A DNA stretch of 64,000 nucleotides, from positions 43,033-107,032 of the forward strand of contig VXRN01000017.1 of assembly GCA_009838465.1 (NCBI GenBank), in the 5' to 3' direction. Shown piece after piece: positions 22,997 to 31,545 of this stretch. A program made the position numbers and the translations under genes. Under the pieces are notes generated by a model, which made no database searches, had not been told where the DNA came from, and was given only the letters and a program-made list of their open reading frames with translations. The stretch is from Dehalococcoidia bacterium. Lineage in GTDB: Bacteria; Chloroflexota; Dehalococcoidia; Lucifugimonadales; UBA1123. The first letter of the stretch is position 1, and each line of letters opens with the position of its first letter.

Positions 22997-23770
22997 CTAT
23001 CCCCTGCCCTCCAGTCCTGCGACTAGGATCTCTGCTATGTGTGTCACCCTGACATCGCTCCCACGCCGCCGGAGTCCGCCGCGAATGTGCATGAGGCAGC
23101 TAGAGTCGCAGGCCGTAACCACGTCCGCGCCGCTGGCCTCTATGTTGTCCAGCTTGTCACTGAGCATTGCGCCGGATATGTCGGGATACTTGACGGAGAA
23201 CGTCCCGCCGAATCCGCAGCAGACCTCGGCCTGGGGCAGTTCCACCCTGTCGGCTATACGGTCGAGCAGCGCCTTTGGCTGCGCGTCAACGCCGAGTTCC
23301 CGGCGGGTGTGGCAGGCCTCGTGGAACGCGACTTTTCTATCGGGCCTGCCGCTTCCAAACAGTTCGTCCAACCGCTCGTCGTCCATCTTCTCCGCCACAT
23401 ACTCCGTAAACTCATAGACGTTCCGGGCGAGCCTCTCCGCCCTCCTCAGGTTAACCGGGTCATCCGCGAAGAGTTCGTGGTAGTAGTTTCGCACCATCGC
23501 AGCACACGACCCGGAGGGCATAATCACCGGCTCAGTTCCGTCGTACTGGCTGAGGAACCGCCTGGCGAGGGGCTTGGCATCGTTCCAGTAGCCGGAGTTG
23601 AATGCGGGCTGGCCGCAGCAGGTCTGCGTGGTATTGAAATGCACCTCGTCCCCCAGTGCGCGAAGAGTCCGCACGACCGCCTCTCCGACTTCGGGGAAGA
23701 ACTGGTCAACGACGCAGGTCACGAAGAGGTGCACGCGGTTCCGGGGTTCATGGAAAGTGAATTCGGGCAT
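22997..23770 (-). CDS. lutA: LutA-type Fe-S oxidoreductase (CCG domains)
   Basis: 257 aa with the two cysteine-rich CCG modules of the family: TQTCCGQPAFNSG (about residues 50-62) and EVCCGFGGTFSVKYP (about 187-201). These bind Fe-S or heterodisulfide-type clusters. It heads lutABC, with lutB starting immediately after the stop. Similar proteins also form glycolate oxidase GlcF, but the neighbours make LutA the better call. Confidence 0.88.
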   Translation of the reverse strand: MPEFTFHEPRNRVHLFVTCVVDQFFPEVGEAVVRTLRALGDEVHFNTTQTCCGQPAFNSGYWNDAKPLARRFLSQYDGTEPVIMPSGSCAAMVRNYYHELFADDPVNLRRAERLARNVYEFTEYVAEKMDDERLDELFGSGRPDRKVAFHEACHTRRELGVDAQPKALLDRIADRVELPQAEVCCGFGGTFSVKYPDISGAMLSDKLDNIEASGADVVTACDSSCLMHIRGGLRRRGSDVRVTHIAEILVAGLEGRG

Positions 23771-23806
23771 ATCTTCGGGGTTCCCGGGGGCAGCAATTCG
23801 CGCGGA

Positions 23807-24091
23807 TCACAGGGACAGCAGCCCGCGCGCGATGAAGCCGGCCATCCAGGCCATAATGAACACGCCGCCAGCGGCAAATAGACTGCCCTCGGTCTTACGT
23901 TTCGCCGGGCCGTGCAATGCTAAGTACGCGATGAATAGTCCAAGCCCTATGGCGACGAGCCACACGGACAGGTCATTCACGCCGAGCGCAAGTCCGATGA
24001 CGAATCCCACGACGCCCCAGGTGACCCAGGAGTCCAGCTTCTTCAGGACTACTCCGACACGCGACGATTGTATTCTTGCTAACAAAGTCAT
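23807..24091 (-). CDS. Small membrane protein
   Basis: 94 aa from ATG 24091. Three hydrophobic segments (about residues 23-37, 42-58 and 70-90). No family recognised. It lies 36 bp upstream of lutA in the same direction and may be co-transcribed. Confidence 0.55.
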   Translation of the reverse strand: MTLLARIQSSRVGVVLKKLDSWVTWGVVGFVIGLALGVNDLSVWLVAIGLGLFIAYLALHGPAKRKTEGSLFAAGGVFIMAWMAGFIARGLLSL

Positions 24092-24240
24092 TCCCTGTAC
24101 TGATGGTGGATTTTCTAGTATAAGAGGATACACTCGCGGGGTGAGTGTTGCAACGCAAAGGCTAAGCCTTCACCTTTGTTTGGACATGACTGTGTAGGGT
24201 TCAATGTAAGATTCGATACCGACCGGGCAGGAGGAATAAG

Positions 24241-24681
24241 ATGATAACGGGATTCAACCATTCGGGATTCGTGGTAAAGGATATCGAGAAGATGGTGGCG
24301 TTCTACCGCGACTCGCTGGGGCTGTCGGTGATGCGGGAGGTGGACAGCGTTGCGCCGCCGGAGGGTGATCACACCGGCATTCCTGGAGCACACAGGACGC
24401 TGGTGTTCGTGGGCAAGCCGGAGGGCGAGCACGCGCTCGAGCTCGTCCACTTCATAGAACCTCCCAGCCCAGAGGGACACCTCCACAGGCACCAGCTCGG
24501 GGCGGCGCACATCTGCTTCAACGTAACGGACTTGGCGGCGTTGGCCGAGAAGTTGAAGTCCGAGGGCATCAGGTTCATCACCGACCCAATCTTCCATGAC
24601 ACGCCCGAGGGACGGCGGGGCATCTGCTACATCCAAGACCCAGAAGGGAACTACGTGGAGTTCATCCAGCCGCCGATGTAA
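24241..24681 (+). CDS. VOC/glyoxalase superfamily protein
   Basis: 146 aa with GGAGG ahead of the ATG. Two beta-alpha-beta modules are visible: INGFNHSGFVV-type start (H7) with E68 (ALELVHF) in the first, and GAAHICFNVTDL (H86) with GNYVEFIQ (E143) in the second, giving the usual H/E metal ligands. Candidates are lactoylglutathione lyase, methylmalonyl-CoA epimerase or a dioxygenase; the sequence does not decide between them. Confidence 0.8.
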   Translation: MITGFNHSGFVVKDIEKMVAFYRDSLGLSVMREVDSVAPPEGDHTGIPGAHRTLVFVGKPEGEHALELVHFIEPPSPEGHLHRHQLGAAHICFNVTDLAALAEKLKSEGIRFITDPIFHDTPEGRRGICYIQDPEGNYVEFIQPPM

Positions 24682-24691
24682 GAGTTGGAGA

Positions 24692-25144
24692 ATGATGGAA
24701 CAGGACAAAGACGCGGGCAAGCCGGAACCGCAGCTTTCTATCCTCAGCGTCTCCAAGCGATGGTGGCACGTTTGCGTTATACTGTTGTGTGTGCAGACGC
24801 TGGTATGGATGGCGTTCGTCTGGTGGGGCTCCAGAGACGAAACGGACAGTTATCGGGAACTCATCGAAGCCATGGTGTATGGCTCTTCTAGGGCTATACC
24901 TCTGTTTATAGTTCTCTCGATGACCGTACCGCTGGTCGTAGAATTCATAGGAGGGTTGATAGTGGTACTCGCCCAATACCTGATACGCAAATTCGAGAAG
25001 CGCGGAATTGAGATAGGCGAAGGGCGGGAGAGGGCTGCGTGGATGATCTGGTACAAGAAAATGAAGGACGCCGAGGCCAAGGGCGAACCTTTCGACGAGC
25101 CGCCGCCTTCCATAGAGGAGAACGGAAGTTCACAAGAGAACTAA
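24692..25144 (+). CDS. Two-span membrane protein
   Basis: 150 aa starting at ATG 24692 or 24695 with GAGTTGGAGA upstream, 10 bp after the VOC gene stop. Hydrophobic segments at about residues 27-46 and 71-97; the C-terminal tail is charged and proline-rich (EPFDEPPPSIEENG). No family recognised. Confidence 0.6.
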   Translation: MMEQDKDAGKPEPQLSILSVSKRWWHVCVILLCVQTLVWMAFVWWGSRDETDSYRELIEAMVYGSSRAIPLFIVLSMTVPLVVEFIGGLIVVLAQYLIRKFEKRGIEIGEGRERAAWMIWYKKMKDAEAKGEPFDEPPPSIEENGSSQEN

Positions 25145-25188
25145 CTGGAGTTTGATCCAGCCAGGGCATCGAGTACGTCCGGGGCTGT

Positions 25189-26280
25189 TTAAGTTGTTAC
25201 GGGGCCTGTGGGAATGTTTCGCCTCTCGTCGTAGTAGAACAGGGAAAATCCGTTTCCACGCAGGCGTTGTAGAGCTTTGGCCTTGTTATTGGAACTAAGC
25301 CTATATCCATCCTCGCCCTGGATCACTACAAGAAAGTTGGCGTGGTTGGCTTGTTGTACTTCCATAGCTCCCAACTTCTCCAGAATAGCATCCACCTCCT
25401 GCTTAGCCTTGTTGGGCTGTACCCTCAATTGATCCCAATTCATCTTGACCTCGATCCCGATACTCTCATCCGGGCGAGTAATGAATAAGTCGACTCGACT
25501 ATTCGTACCAGATGATGGACGGTATTCAGTCTGGATAACGGTACCTCGGGGTAGTTTCGAGCGCAGACGATGATAGAGTTGGGCGTTGAAGTCTCCTTCG
25601 ACCGGGAATGTCCAGCCACGGTTCTGCTCGTGTTCGTGGTTGCACCAGAAGAAACCGTGATACTGGCGTCGGCTCTTGCCGTACAAATTCAATGTCGCTT
25701 TGATACACTTTGAGATTTGATCTATAAGAGAGGATTGGGAGTCGGTAACGGTCTTCTTCTTGACTACTCTTGGCCGGATCATGGATCTGTCAAGGATAAC
25801 CAACTTACGGGCAGCCTGTGGATACTCCTCAAGGATCACAGATTTCTGGGTCGGGCTGAGAGTATTTCTGTTGGCTGGTATGAGATATAGCCTGCGGATA
25901 TTGCGGTCCCGGTACCCTGTGAATTTCTTCAGTTCAGCGTTAAGAGCCCTAGAGTTCAAAGTGGTTTTCAGTTCAATCACAGCCTCCGCAGAGTAGTTGA
26001 ATGGATTTCGCCTGGCAGGATTGCATATGAGAAGATCGGCTTTTGACGGATTCCCGTTCTCAGCTTTCGCTTCCGCGTGTAACAGACAGGTTGGATGGCC
26101 CAGCAACTTGGAACCGAGACGATGTCCGTTCAGTTTGAGTTGGTGCAAGTTATGGTATAGCTCAAACTTGAAGTCGGACTCATTGTCGAACTTGTCTCTC
26201 ACAGAGTAGGTTCGAGCCAGAGCCCGCCTTATGAGACTGTCGAATTCATCCAAGTCAACGAAATGTCGTTTTGTGGGCAT
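25189..26280 (-). CDS. Protein with two PD-(D/E)xK nuclease-like domains
   Basis: 363 aa from ATG 26280; the longer frame only shadows the next gene. Two nuclease-fold cores are seen: SKADLLICN...AEAVIELKTTL (about residues 77-110) with D and E-x-K, and NSRVDLFITRPDESIGIEVKMNW (about 283-305) with D and E-x-K. Both sets of catalytic residues look complete. The chain therefore resembles a tandem duplication of a restriction-type nuclease. No methyltransferase is adjacent. Base use appears lower in GC than the neighbours, which hints at transfer. Confidence 0.65.
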   Translation of the reverse strand: MPTKRHFVDLDEFDSLIRRALARTYSVRDKFDNESDFKFELYHNLHQLKLNGHRLGSKLLGHPTCLLHAEAKAENGNPSKADLLICNPARRNPFNYSAEAVIELKTTLNSRALNAELKKFTGYRDRNIRRLYLIPANRNTLSPTQKSVILEEYPQAARKLVILDRSMIRPRVVKKKTVTDSQSSLIDQISKCIKATLNLYGKSRRQYHGFFWCNHEHEQNRGWTFPVEGDFNAQLYHRLRSKLPRGTVIQTEYRPSSGTNSRVDLFITRPDESIGIEVKMNWDQLRVQPNKAKQEVDAILEKLGAMEVQQANHANFLVVIQGEDGYRLSSNNKAKALQRLRGNGFSLFYYDERRNIPTGPVTT

Positions 26281-26306
26281 CTCTTGAGCGTCCTTATCAG
26301 GACCCG

Positions 26307-27338
26307 CTACGCCTTCCGATACACTTGGAACCGGTGCCGGTTCGTCTCCACAACGTACAGCCGCTCCTCGTCGTCGAGGCGGACGGAGACTGGGCCCCAG
26401 AAGTAAGGTTCTACCTGGGATGAGACGTGGTACGGTGTGTGGAGGTGCTCGGGGAGTTCGGGCTCGAGGTCGGAGATCTGGCGGACTTCCCATTCGTCGG
26501 GGTTGGCGGAGAAGTAGTCCATGGCCCACGACGACAGTGTAGCCTGTCCGCGCAGGGTGGCGGCGTGAGTGCCGTCGGGGTTGAAGACCTGGACACGCTC
26601 GTTGCCCCAGTCGGCGACGTATATCAGGCCATCTGAGTCCACGGCGACGCCGGAAGGGCGGTTGAGCTGCCCGTCGCCGTCTCCTGAGGCGCCGACACTA
26701 AGCAGGTGTTCGCCGTCGGGGGAGAATTTCTGGACGCGGTCGTTGCGCCAGTCGCAGACGTACACCGCGCCATCGGCGCCGAGTCCAATGCCCCAGGGCA
26801 GATCAAACTGGCCGTCACCTGTGCCGGGTTCGCCCCAGCCGGATATGTATTCTCCATCCGCGCTGAATTTCTGGACACGGTTGTTGTGCTGGTCGGCGAT
26901 GTATATGTTGTCCTGCCGATCAACGGCGATTCCGGCGGGGCCGTTGAACTGACCGGGAGCGCTCCCCAGTTGGCCCCAGTGGGTAATGAAGTCGCCCGAG
27001 GAGTCGAACACACTTACACGCTGGTTGTATTCATCAGTTACGTGGAGACGGTCGGCGCTGTCGAAGGCTATGCCGACAGGCCAGATGAACTGTCCGTCCC
27101 CGGCTCCGTAGCCGTTTCCAAACTCGAAGAGGTAGTCCTCTTCCATATTGCAGACGCCGATGCGGATGGCTTTGGCGCGCGCCGGGTCGCAGCGGTTCAA
27201 GACGTAGATGCGACCGTCGGGACGAAACGCGATGTCGTAAGGGTTGGCGAATCCGCGGCCGTTGTCGCCGTTGTTCACTATGCCGATGGTCTTTACGTAT
27301 TCAATTGAAGCGGCAGCCTGCGCAGTCACCTTGTTCAC
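26307..27338 (-). CDS. NHL-repeat beta-propeller protein
   Basis: 343 aa. Five to six NHL units are visible, each with the pattern P.GIAVD..(G/N)NIYVAD..N.RVQ.F...G (for example RPSGVAVDSDGLIYVADWGNERVQVF). These form a beta-propeller that binds protein or polymer partners. No clear signal peptide is present, so location is uncertain. It lies downstream of the DUF1800 gene in the same direction, after a hairpin. Confidence 0.85.
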   Translation of the reverse strand: MNKVTAQAAASIEYVKTIGIVNNGDNGRGFANPYDIAFRPDGRIYVLNRCDPARAKAIRIGVCNMEEDYLFEFGNGYGAGDGQFIWPVGIAFDSADRLHVTDEYNQRVSVFDSSGDFITHWGQLGSAPGQFNGPAGIAVDRQDNIYIADQHNNRVQKFSADGEYISGWGEPGTGDGQFDLPWGIGLGADGAVYVCDWRNDRVQKFSPDGEHLLSVGASGDGDGQLNRPSGVAVDSDGLIYVADWGNERVQVFNPDGTHAATLRGQATLSSWAMDYFSANPDEWEVRQISDLEPELPEHLHTPYHVSSQVEPYFWGPVSVRLDDEERLYVVETNRHRFQVYRKA

Positions 27339-27398
27339 CCCGTTTCGGTTTATGTGTGTGTTGTGTTGGCAGTTGTCTTAAGCATATTGGGGAAGGTT

Positions 27399-27445
27399 TC
27401 ACCCCCATCCTAGTCTTCCCCCGTCGAGGGGGAAGGGATTTTTCC
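27399..27445. repeat. Dispersed palindromic repeat (REP-like), copy 1
   Basis: CTTCCCCC and GGGGGAAG around GTCGA, preceded by TTTCACCCCCATCCTAG. Similar C-rich 'TTCACCCTCACCCT...CCCTCTCCC' palindromes occur between other genes at 28966, 36543, 38518, 52518 and 62508. Confidence 0.6.
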
Positions 27446-27458
27446 TTAGTCAATGAGC

Positions 27459-27492
27459 CGACATCCAGGGACGCCGGCTCATTTTCATGCCA
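27459..27492. terminator. Hairpin between NHL and DUF1800 genes
   Basis: AATGAGCCG and CGGCTCATT pair over nine bases around a 14-base loop, with TTTT following on the plus strand. Likely ends the DUF1800 or the NHL-facing transcript. Confidence 0.6.
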
Positions 27493-27518
27493 GATTCTGT
27501 TGTGTTGGGATTCTCCAG

Positions 27519-28928
27519 CTACGCCAGTTGGTACTCTTTGGACGACGCTATCAGCCGCATAATGTTGGCGACCTTTCCGGTAGCGTCTTCATCTTCCAGG
27601 TTAATGTCGCCGAACTGGGAGGCGAATGCGACTATCGCGCTGCGGGTGTTGTCCTCGACCTGGATGGGACCCATGAGGTCGAGGCATCCGTCCACAAGCT
27701 GTTCGGGGGACTGCGTGTGTCCACCGTCGCGCGCGAGCCGCTCGGACATGGCGCGTACCCCGGGGTTATCGGGGTTGCCGAGTTCGCTTGCGGCGAAGTT
27801 GACGCGCTCGACGAGGGAGCCGGAGTCTATCCACTCTACGCCCTCGTGCCAGCCCTCTACGGTGGGAGGCTGCAGGAGCCCCTGACCCATGAAGAAGGCC
27901 TGGTTGGCCAGCATATTCACGCCCAGCGTCGGCTCGCGGTAGGAGCCGGCGAGCTTGACAGCGCCGACGACGGTCTCCACCGGCGCCTTGACGCGAGCGT
28001 AACGGGCCTCGTCCGACCTGAAGTACTCGGAGTTGAACAGCGTTCTGAGGACGGAGCGGATTTCGTAGTCGGACTCGAAATAGGAGGCCATCATCTGCTC
28101 GATTGCGGCCTCGCCGGCCTCGTTAATCTCGTCAGCGGCGAAGAACTGGAACAACCTGGTGCAGACGAAGCGCGCGGTGGCGTCCTGGCGGCAGATGATG
28201 TCAACTATCTCGTCGCCGTCGAAGTTGCCGCGCTCACCCAAGAATTCCTTCTCCTGGTCGTCGTGGTCGTTGTCGCGGAACTCAAAGTGCCAGGCGATGC
28301 GGCTGTACGGCCAGATGGAGTCCTTCATAGCGCGCATGGACATGTACTCGGCGTTCCTGAGTGTCCAGCCAGTGAAGGCGCGTGACGCCTCCTTGATGTC
28401 GTCCTCGGTGTAGTTGCCGATGCCCATTGAGAACAGTTCGAGCAGTTCGCGTCCGTAGTTCTCGTTGATCGCTCCGTCGTGATTGTCGTTGTTGTCCAGC
28501 CAGATGATCATGGCGGGATCCTTGGACAGTTCGACGAGGATGTCCTTGAAACTGTTGAATCCGACGCGCCTGAACATATCAATCTGGTTGAGCAGCGAGC
28601 GCGCCTGGTTGAGCTTGGAGTAGCCGGTGGCGAACAGGCTGTGCCAGAACAGCGCCACCTTCTCTTCTAAAGGCGCGTTGGTGGAAATCATTCGATAAAG
28701 CCAGTTGGCGCCTGCGCCGTCAAGCTGCCTGAGTTCAGACTGATCTACGTGGTAGCGGCGAATTACGTCTTCAGGGATCAATCCCCTGTCGCCGCTTGGG
28801 TTGAGCAGATCTTCAACTACGTTCTCGTAGCCTCTGGCAATGAGATGTTCAAGTTCATCGCGGGTGGCCCCGAATCCCGCGCGTCTCATCAGGTGGGCCA
28901 TCAGAGAGATGTCCGTGGCGGTGGTCAT
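27519..28928 (-). CDS. DUF1800 family protein
   Basis: 469 aa. Family hallmarks are HLMRRAGFGATRDELEHL at the start, WLYRMIS..APLEEKVALFWHSLF (about residues 75-98), GRELLELFSMGIGNYTEDDIKEASRAFTGWTL (about 163-195) and the C-terminal half with GTWEGWHEG-type motif (VEGWHEGVEW). No signal peptide is seen. DUF1800 and DUF1501 genes almost always occur as a pair, as here. The pair is found in environmental and marine bacteria; its role is unknown. Confidence 0.88.
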   Translation of the reverse strand: MTTATDISLMAHLMRRAGFGATRDELEHLIARGYENVVEDLLNPSGDRGLIPEDVIRRYHVDQSELRQLDGAGANWLYRMISTNAPLEEKVALFWHSLFATGYSKLNQARSLLNQIDMFRRVGFNSFKDILVELSKDPAMIIWLDNNDNHDGAINENYGRELLELFSMGIGNYTEDDIKEASRAFTGWTLRNAEYMSMRAMKDSIWPYSRIAWHFEFRDNDHDDQEKEFLGERGNFDGDEIVDIICRQDATARFVCTRLFQFFAADEINEAGEAAIEQMMASYFESDYEIRSVLRTLFNSEYFRSDEARYARVKAPVETVVGAVKLAGSYREPTLGVNMLANQAFFMGQGLLQPPTVEGWHEGVEWIDSGSLVERVNFAASELGNPDNPGVRAMSERLARDGGHTQSPEQLVDGCLDLMGPIQVEDNTRSAIVAFASQFGDINLEDEDATGKVANIMRLIASSKEYQLA

Positions 28929-28965
28929 CTTGGTTCTCCTTTTCTATCTTGTGTAGGTGTGGGGA

Positions 28966-29012
28966 TTTCACCCTCACCCTGGCCCTCTCCCTCAGGGAGA
29001 GGGGATTCTACC
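28966..29012. repeat. REP-like palindrome, copy 2
   Basis: TTCACCCTCACCCTGG followed by CCCTCTCCCT and GGGAGAGGGG, in the 91-bp gap between the DUF1501 and DUF1800 genes. Best example of the dispersed family in the window. Confidence 0.65.
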
Positions 29013-29019
29013 TATCACG

Positions 29020-30156
29020 CTAGGCTGGCAGGAAGTCGAAGTGTTCGAACTGGCCGTTGACTATCGGCTCGGAATCTACCTTGAACCAGCGGTCCAGCAG
29101 GGTGGCGTAGGTCATCCTGAAGTCGTTGTTGAAGTGGAGGTCTCCCTCAAGCTGCATGTGAGACTCGATAGAAGGGTAATCTCCGTAGAGACCGCCGTTC
29201 ACCTCTCCGCCAATCACGAAGGCGGTTCCGCCCGAACCGTGGTCAGTGCCGGAGCCGTTGTCCTTGATGCGGCGACCGAACTCGGAGAAGACGAGTATGG
29301 CGACGTCGTTCTCACGCCCATGCTCGCGGAGGTCGTCGTAGAAGTCGCCGATTCCGCCCGCCACTTCGTCCCAGAGCTTGGCGTGGCTGACTATCTCCCC
29401 GGAGTGGGTGTCGAAGCTGCCGTGCTGCGTGTAGAAGATGCGGGTGCCGAGGTCTGCGAACAGCACCTGCGCGACGCTCTTGAGGCTCTGAGCTATCGGG
29501 TTCGCCGCGTATTCCACTGTGGATTCGTACTGGGCCGGAGCCGTGCGGAGTATGTCCGCGCCCTTGAGCGCGTCCCTGCCCGTCTGGCCGAGGAACTCCA
29601 TCACGTTGTCCTTGCCCTGGCCGCCGTACATCTGCGAGAACGCCTCGAGCGCGTACTTGCGCATGACTTCGTCCTGCACGTCCGGGAAGAGGCCGTATGT
29701 CTCCAGGTTGCCGACGGAGGCGACGGGAACGCCGCGCACGGAGAGCGCCCTGGGGAGGCCACGACCAAAGTTGACAGCAGTGAGCACGTTGTCGCCGGTC
29801 GGGTCGAGCTCGCGGGTGGCGAGACCGAGCCAGCCGTCGCGCCCGATGTCATCAGGCATCGCGGTGTGCCAGATGTCCATGGAGCGGAAGTGCGAGCGGT
29901 TGGGATTGGGGTAACCGATGCCGTTGATTACGGCGACGTTGCCCTCGTCCCAGAGACGTTTGACCGGGCCCATGCTGGGATTGAATGCGAGGTCGTCGCT
30001 TATCGGGTGGACCTTGCTCGTGTCAAGCCTAACCTTCTGACGGAAGTCGTGGTACAGACCGTTGTTGAACGGTACGACGGTGTTCAGCGTGTCGTTTCCG
30101 CCGGACAGCTGGACCACTACCAACGCCTTGTTATGATTTCCGTTTTGCGACGCCAT
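29020..30156 (-). CDS. DUF1501 family protein
   Basis: 378 aa from ATG 30156. Features are ALVVVQLSGGNDTLNTVVP at the start, the SHFRSMDIWHTA block (about residue 93-104), IFYTQHGSFDTHSGEI (about 238-253) and ILVFSEFGRRIKDNGSGTDHGSGGTAFVIG (about 282-310), which place it in the alkaline-phosphatase-like DUF1501 family. Unlike many members it lacks a visible Tat signal. It precedes its DUF1800 partner on the minus strand. Confidence 0.88.
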   Translation of the reverse strand: MASQNGNHNKALVVVQLSGGNDTLNTVVPFNNGLYHDFRQKVRLDTSKVHPISDDLAFNPSMGPVKRLWDEGNVAVINGIGYPNPNRSHFRSMDIWHTAMPDDIGRDGWLGLATRELDPTGDNVLTAVNFGRGLPRALSVRGVPVASVGNLETYGLFPDVQDEVMRKYALEAFSQMYGGQGKDNVMEFLGQTGRDALKGADILRTAPAQYESTVEYAANPIAQSLKSVAQVLFADLGTRIFYTQHGSFDTHSGEIVSHAKLWDEVAGGIGDFYDDLREHGRENDVAILVFSEFGRRIKDNGSGTDHGSGGTAFVIGGEVNGGLYGDYPSIESHMQLEGDLHFNNDFRMTYATLLDRWFKVDSEPIVNGQFEHFDFLPA

Positions 30157-30334
30157 TGGAACGCCCCCTATTACGAGATTTTGAGCGGCTAATCTATATG
30201 CAAAGAATTTACTACTTATCCACGCTTGGCGCAAGTGTTCGGAGCGAGATTTGAGGACCTTTGCATAGTCGGCGGAAGAATGAGTCGGCGACGATACAAC
30301 ATATATTACAATTAATACTTACACATGAAAGTGC

Positions 30335-30420
30335 TGGGCGCTAACTGGGAGAGTCACAGGGTCGGGCTGGGACGGATTTCACCCTGCGTTGCCCAGTGTT
30401 TTCCCAGCGTTAGCTATGGG
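30335..30420 (+). promoter_or_regulatory. Palindromic structured region between divergent genes
   Basis: GCTAAC-TGGGA (30340-30350) pairs with TCCCA-GC-GTTAGC (30402-30414), and inside it CAGGGT (30357) pairs with ACCCTG (30381). The 401-bp gap between the DUF1501 and methyltransferase genes is otherwise AT-rich and without a gene. Could be a structured leader, a small RNA or an operator. Confidence 0.4.
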
Positions 30421-30557
30421 AAGACTTCCTACTTGGCCTTCTCAAACCATTCGTATAATCTCCAACTTATGTTTCATCTGCCATTTCGATGAAATTATTG
30501 TAACACAGAACGGATGTATTATTGTAGTATAGCGCAAGGTCAATCAAGGAGGGTGAA

Positions 30558-31400
30558 ATGAGTTCGGAGTACGGAGGGTCGGCGATTGAAGCGTGGCGGG
30601 CGAGAGTGGCGAGGCATCACGCGCAGTCGGAGAGTGTGATGGAGGCGTCGCTGAGAGAGGGGGATTTCTGGCGGAACCTGGCGCCGATGTTCCGCGCAGA
30701 CCCCTATCGCGAGGACGATGCGGTACTTAACGTTCTGCTGGAGATGGTGTCGGAGGGTACGAGCGTGCTGGACGTTGGCGGCGGCGCGGGCCGGTTCGCT
30801 ATCGCGCTGGCGGTGAGACAAGGAGCGGTGACTACGGTGGTTGACCCCTCCCCGTCCATGCTGGAGCAGCTAGAGGCGTCGGTGTCGGAGGTGGAAGGAG
30901 CGAAAGTGACGGGCGTGAACGCGGAGTGGGAATCGGCGAAGGTGGAAGCGGCGGACCTAGTTCTGTGCTCGCACGTGGTGTACGGGGTAGCAGACATCAG
31001 GCCCTTCTTGCAGAAGCTCCATGATCACGCCCAAAAGAGAGTGGTATTGGTCTCATTCGTGGACTCTCCACAGTCCGGTGTGGCGCCACTGTGGGAGCCG
31101 GTGTACGGGGAGGAACGGATCAACCTGCCCGCGCTGCCGGAGCTGATGAACGTGCTTTGGGAGATGGGGATCTTTCCGAGTATCAATATGTTGCCGCCAA
31201 CCGGTCCGCAGAGTTTCGAGAGCGCGGAGGCGGCGGTGGAGGAGGTGAGCGGGCGGCTGTTCATCGGCTCGGATTCGGAGCGGCTGGAACGGCTGTCGGG
31301 GTCAATCGAGGGGTATCTGGAAGCTGTGGACGGAGGGTACAGGATCAAGGGAGCGCGGACTGTGAGGCAGGGAGTGGTGTGGTGGAACGTGGAGGGGTGA
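30558..31400 (+). CDS. Class I SAM-dependent methyltransferase
   Basis: 280 aa with GGAGGGTGAA directly before the ATG. SAM-binding motif I is VLDVGGGAGRFAIALA (about residues 72-87), followed by TTVVDPSPSML (motif post I) and ADLVLCSHVVYGV (motif II). The N-terminal 60 residues are helical and could be the substrate cap. Substrate cannot be told; small-molecule methylation is the usual role. Confidence 0.8.
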   Translation: MSSEYGGSAIEAWRARVARHHAQSESVMEASLREGDFWRNLAPMFRADPYREDDAVLNVLLEMVSEGTSVLDVGGGAGRFAIALAVRQGAVTTVVDPSPSMLEQLEASVSEVEGAKVTGVNAEWESAKVEAADLVLCSHVVYGVADIRPFLQKLHDHAQKRVVLVSFVDSPQSGVAPLWEPVYGEERINLPALPELMNVLWEMGIFPSINMLPPTGPQSFESAEAAVEEVSGRLFIGSDSERLERLSGSIEGYLEAVDGGYRIKGARTVRQGVVWWNVEG

Positions 31401-31545
31401 TACAGTATCATCTCGGTCGGCGGGTATTGATGTCAGAATCAGGATTCGCAGGATTAGAGCATGTTCAGGATGAAATCCAGCAGGAGGTTCTGTCCGCAGC
31501 GTGTCGTTGACTAGGTTGATACGGGTTCGGAGTTGCGTTTAGCCA

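Noticed and set aside
23039..23881. Long open frames opposite lutA
   Set aside because: They mirror the GC-rich lutA gene; no motif of their own.
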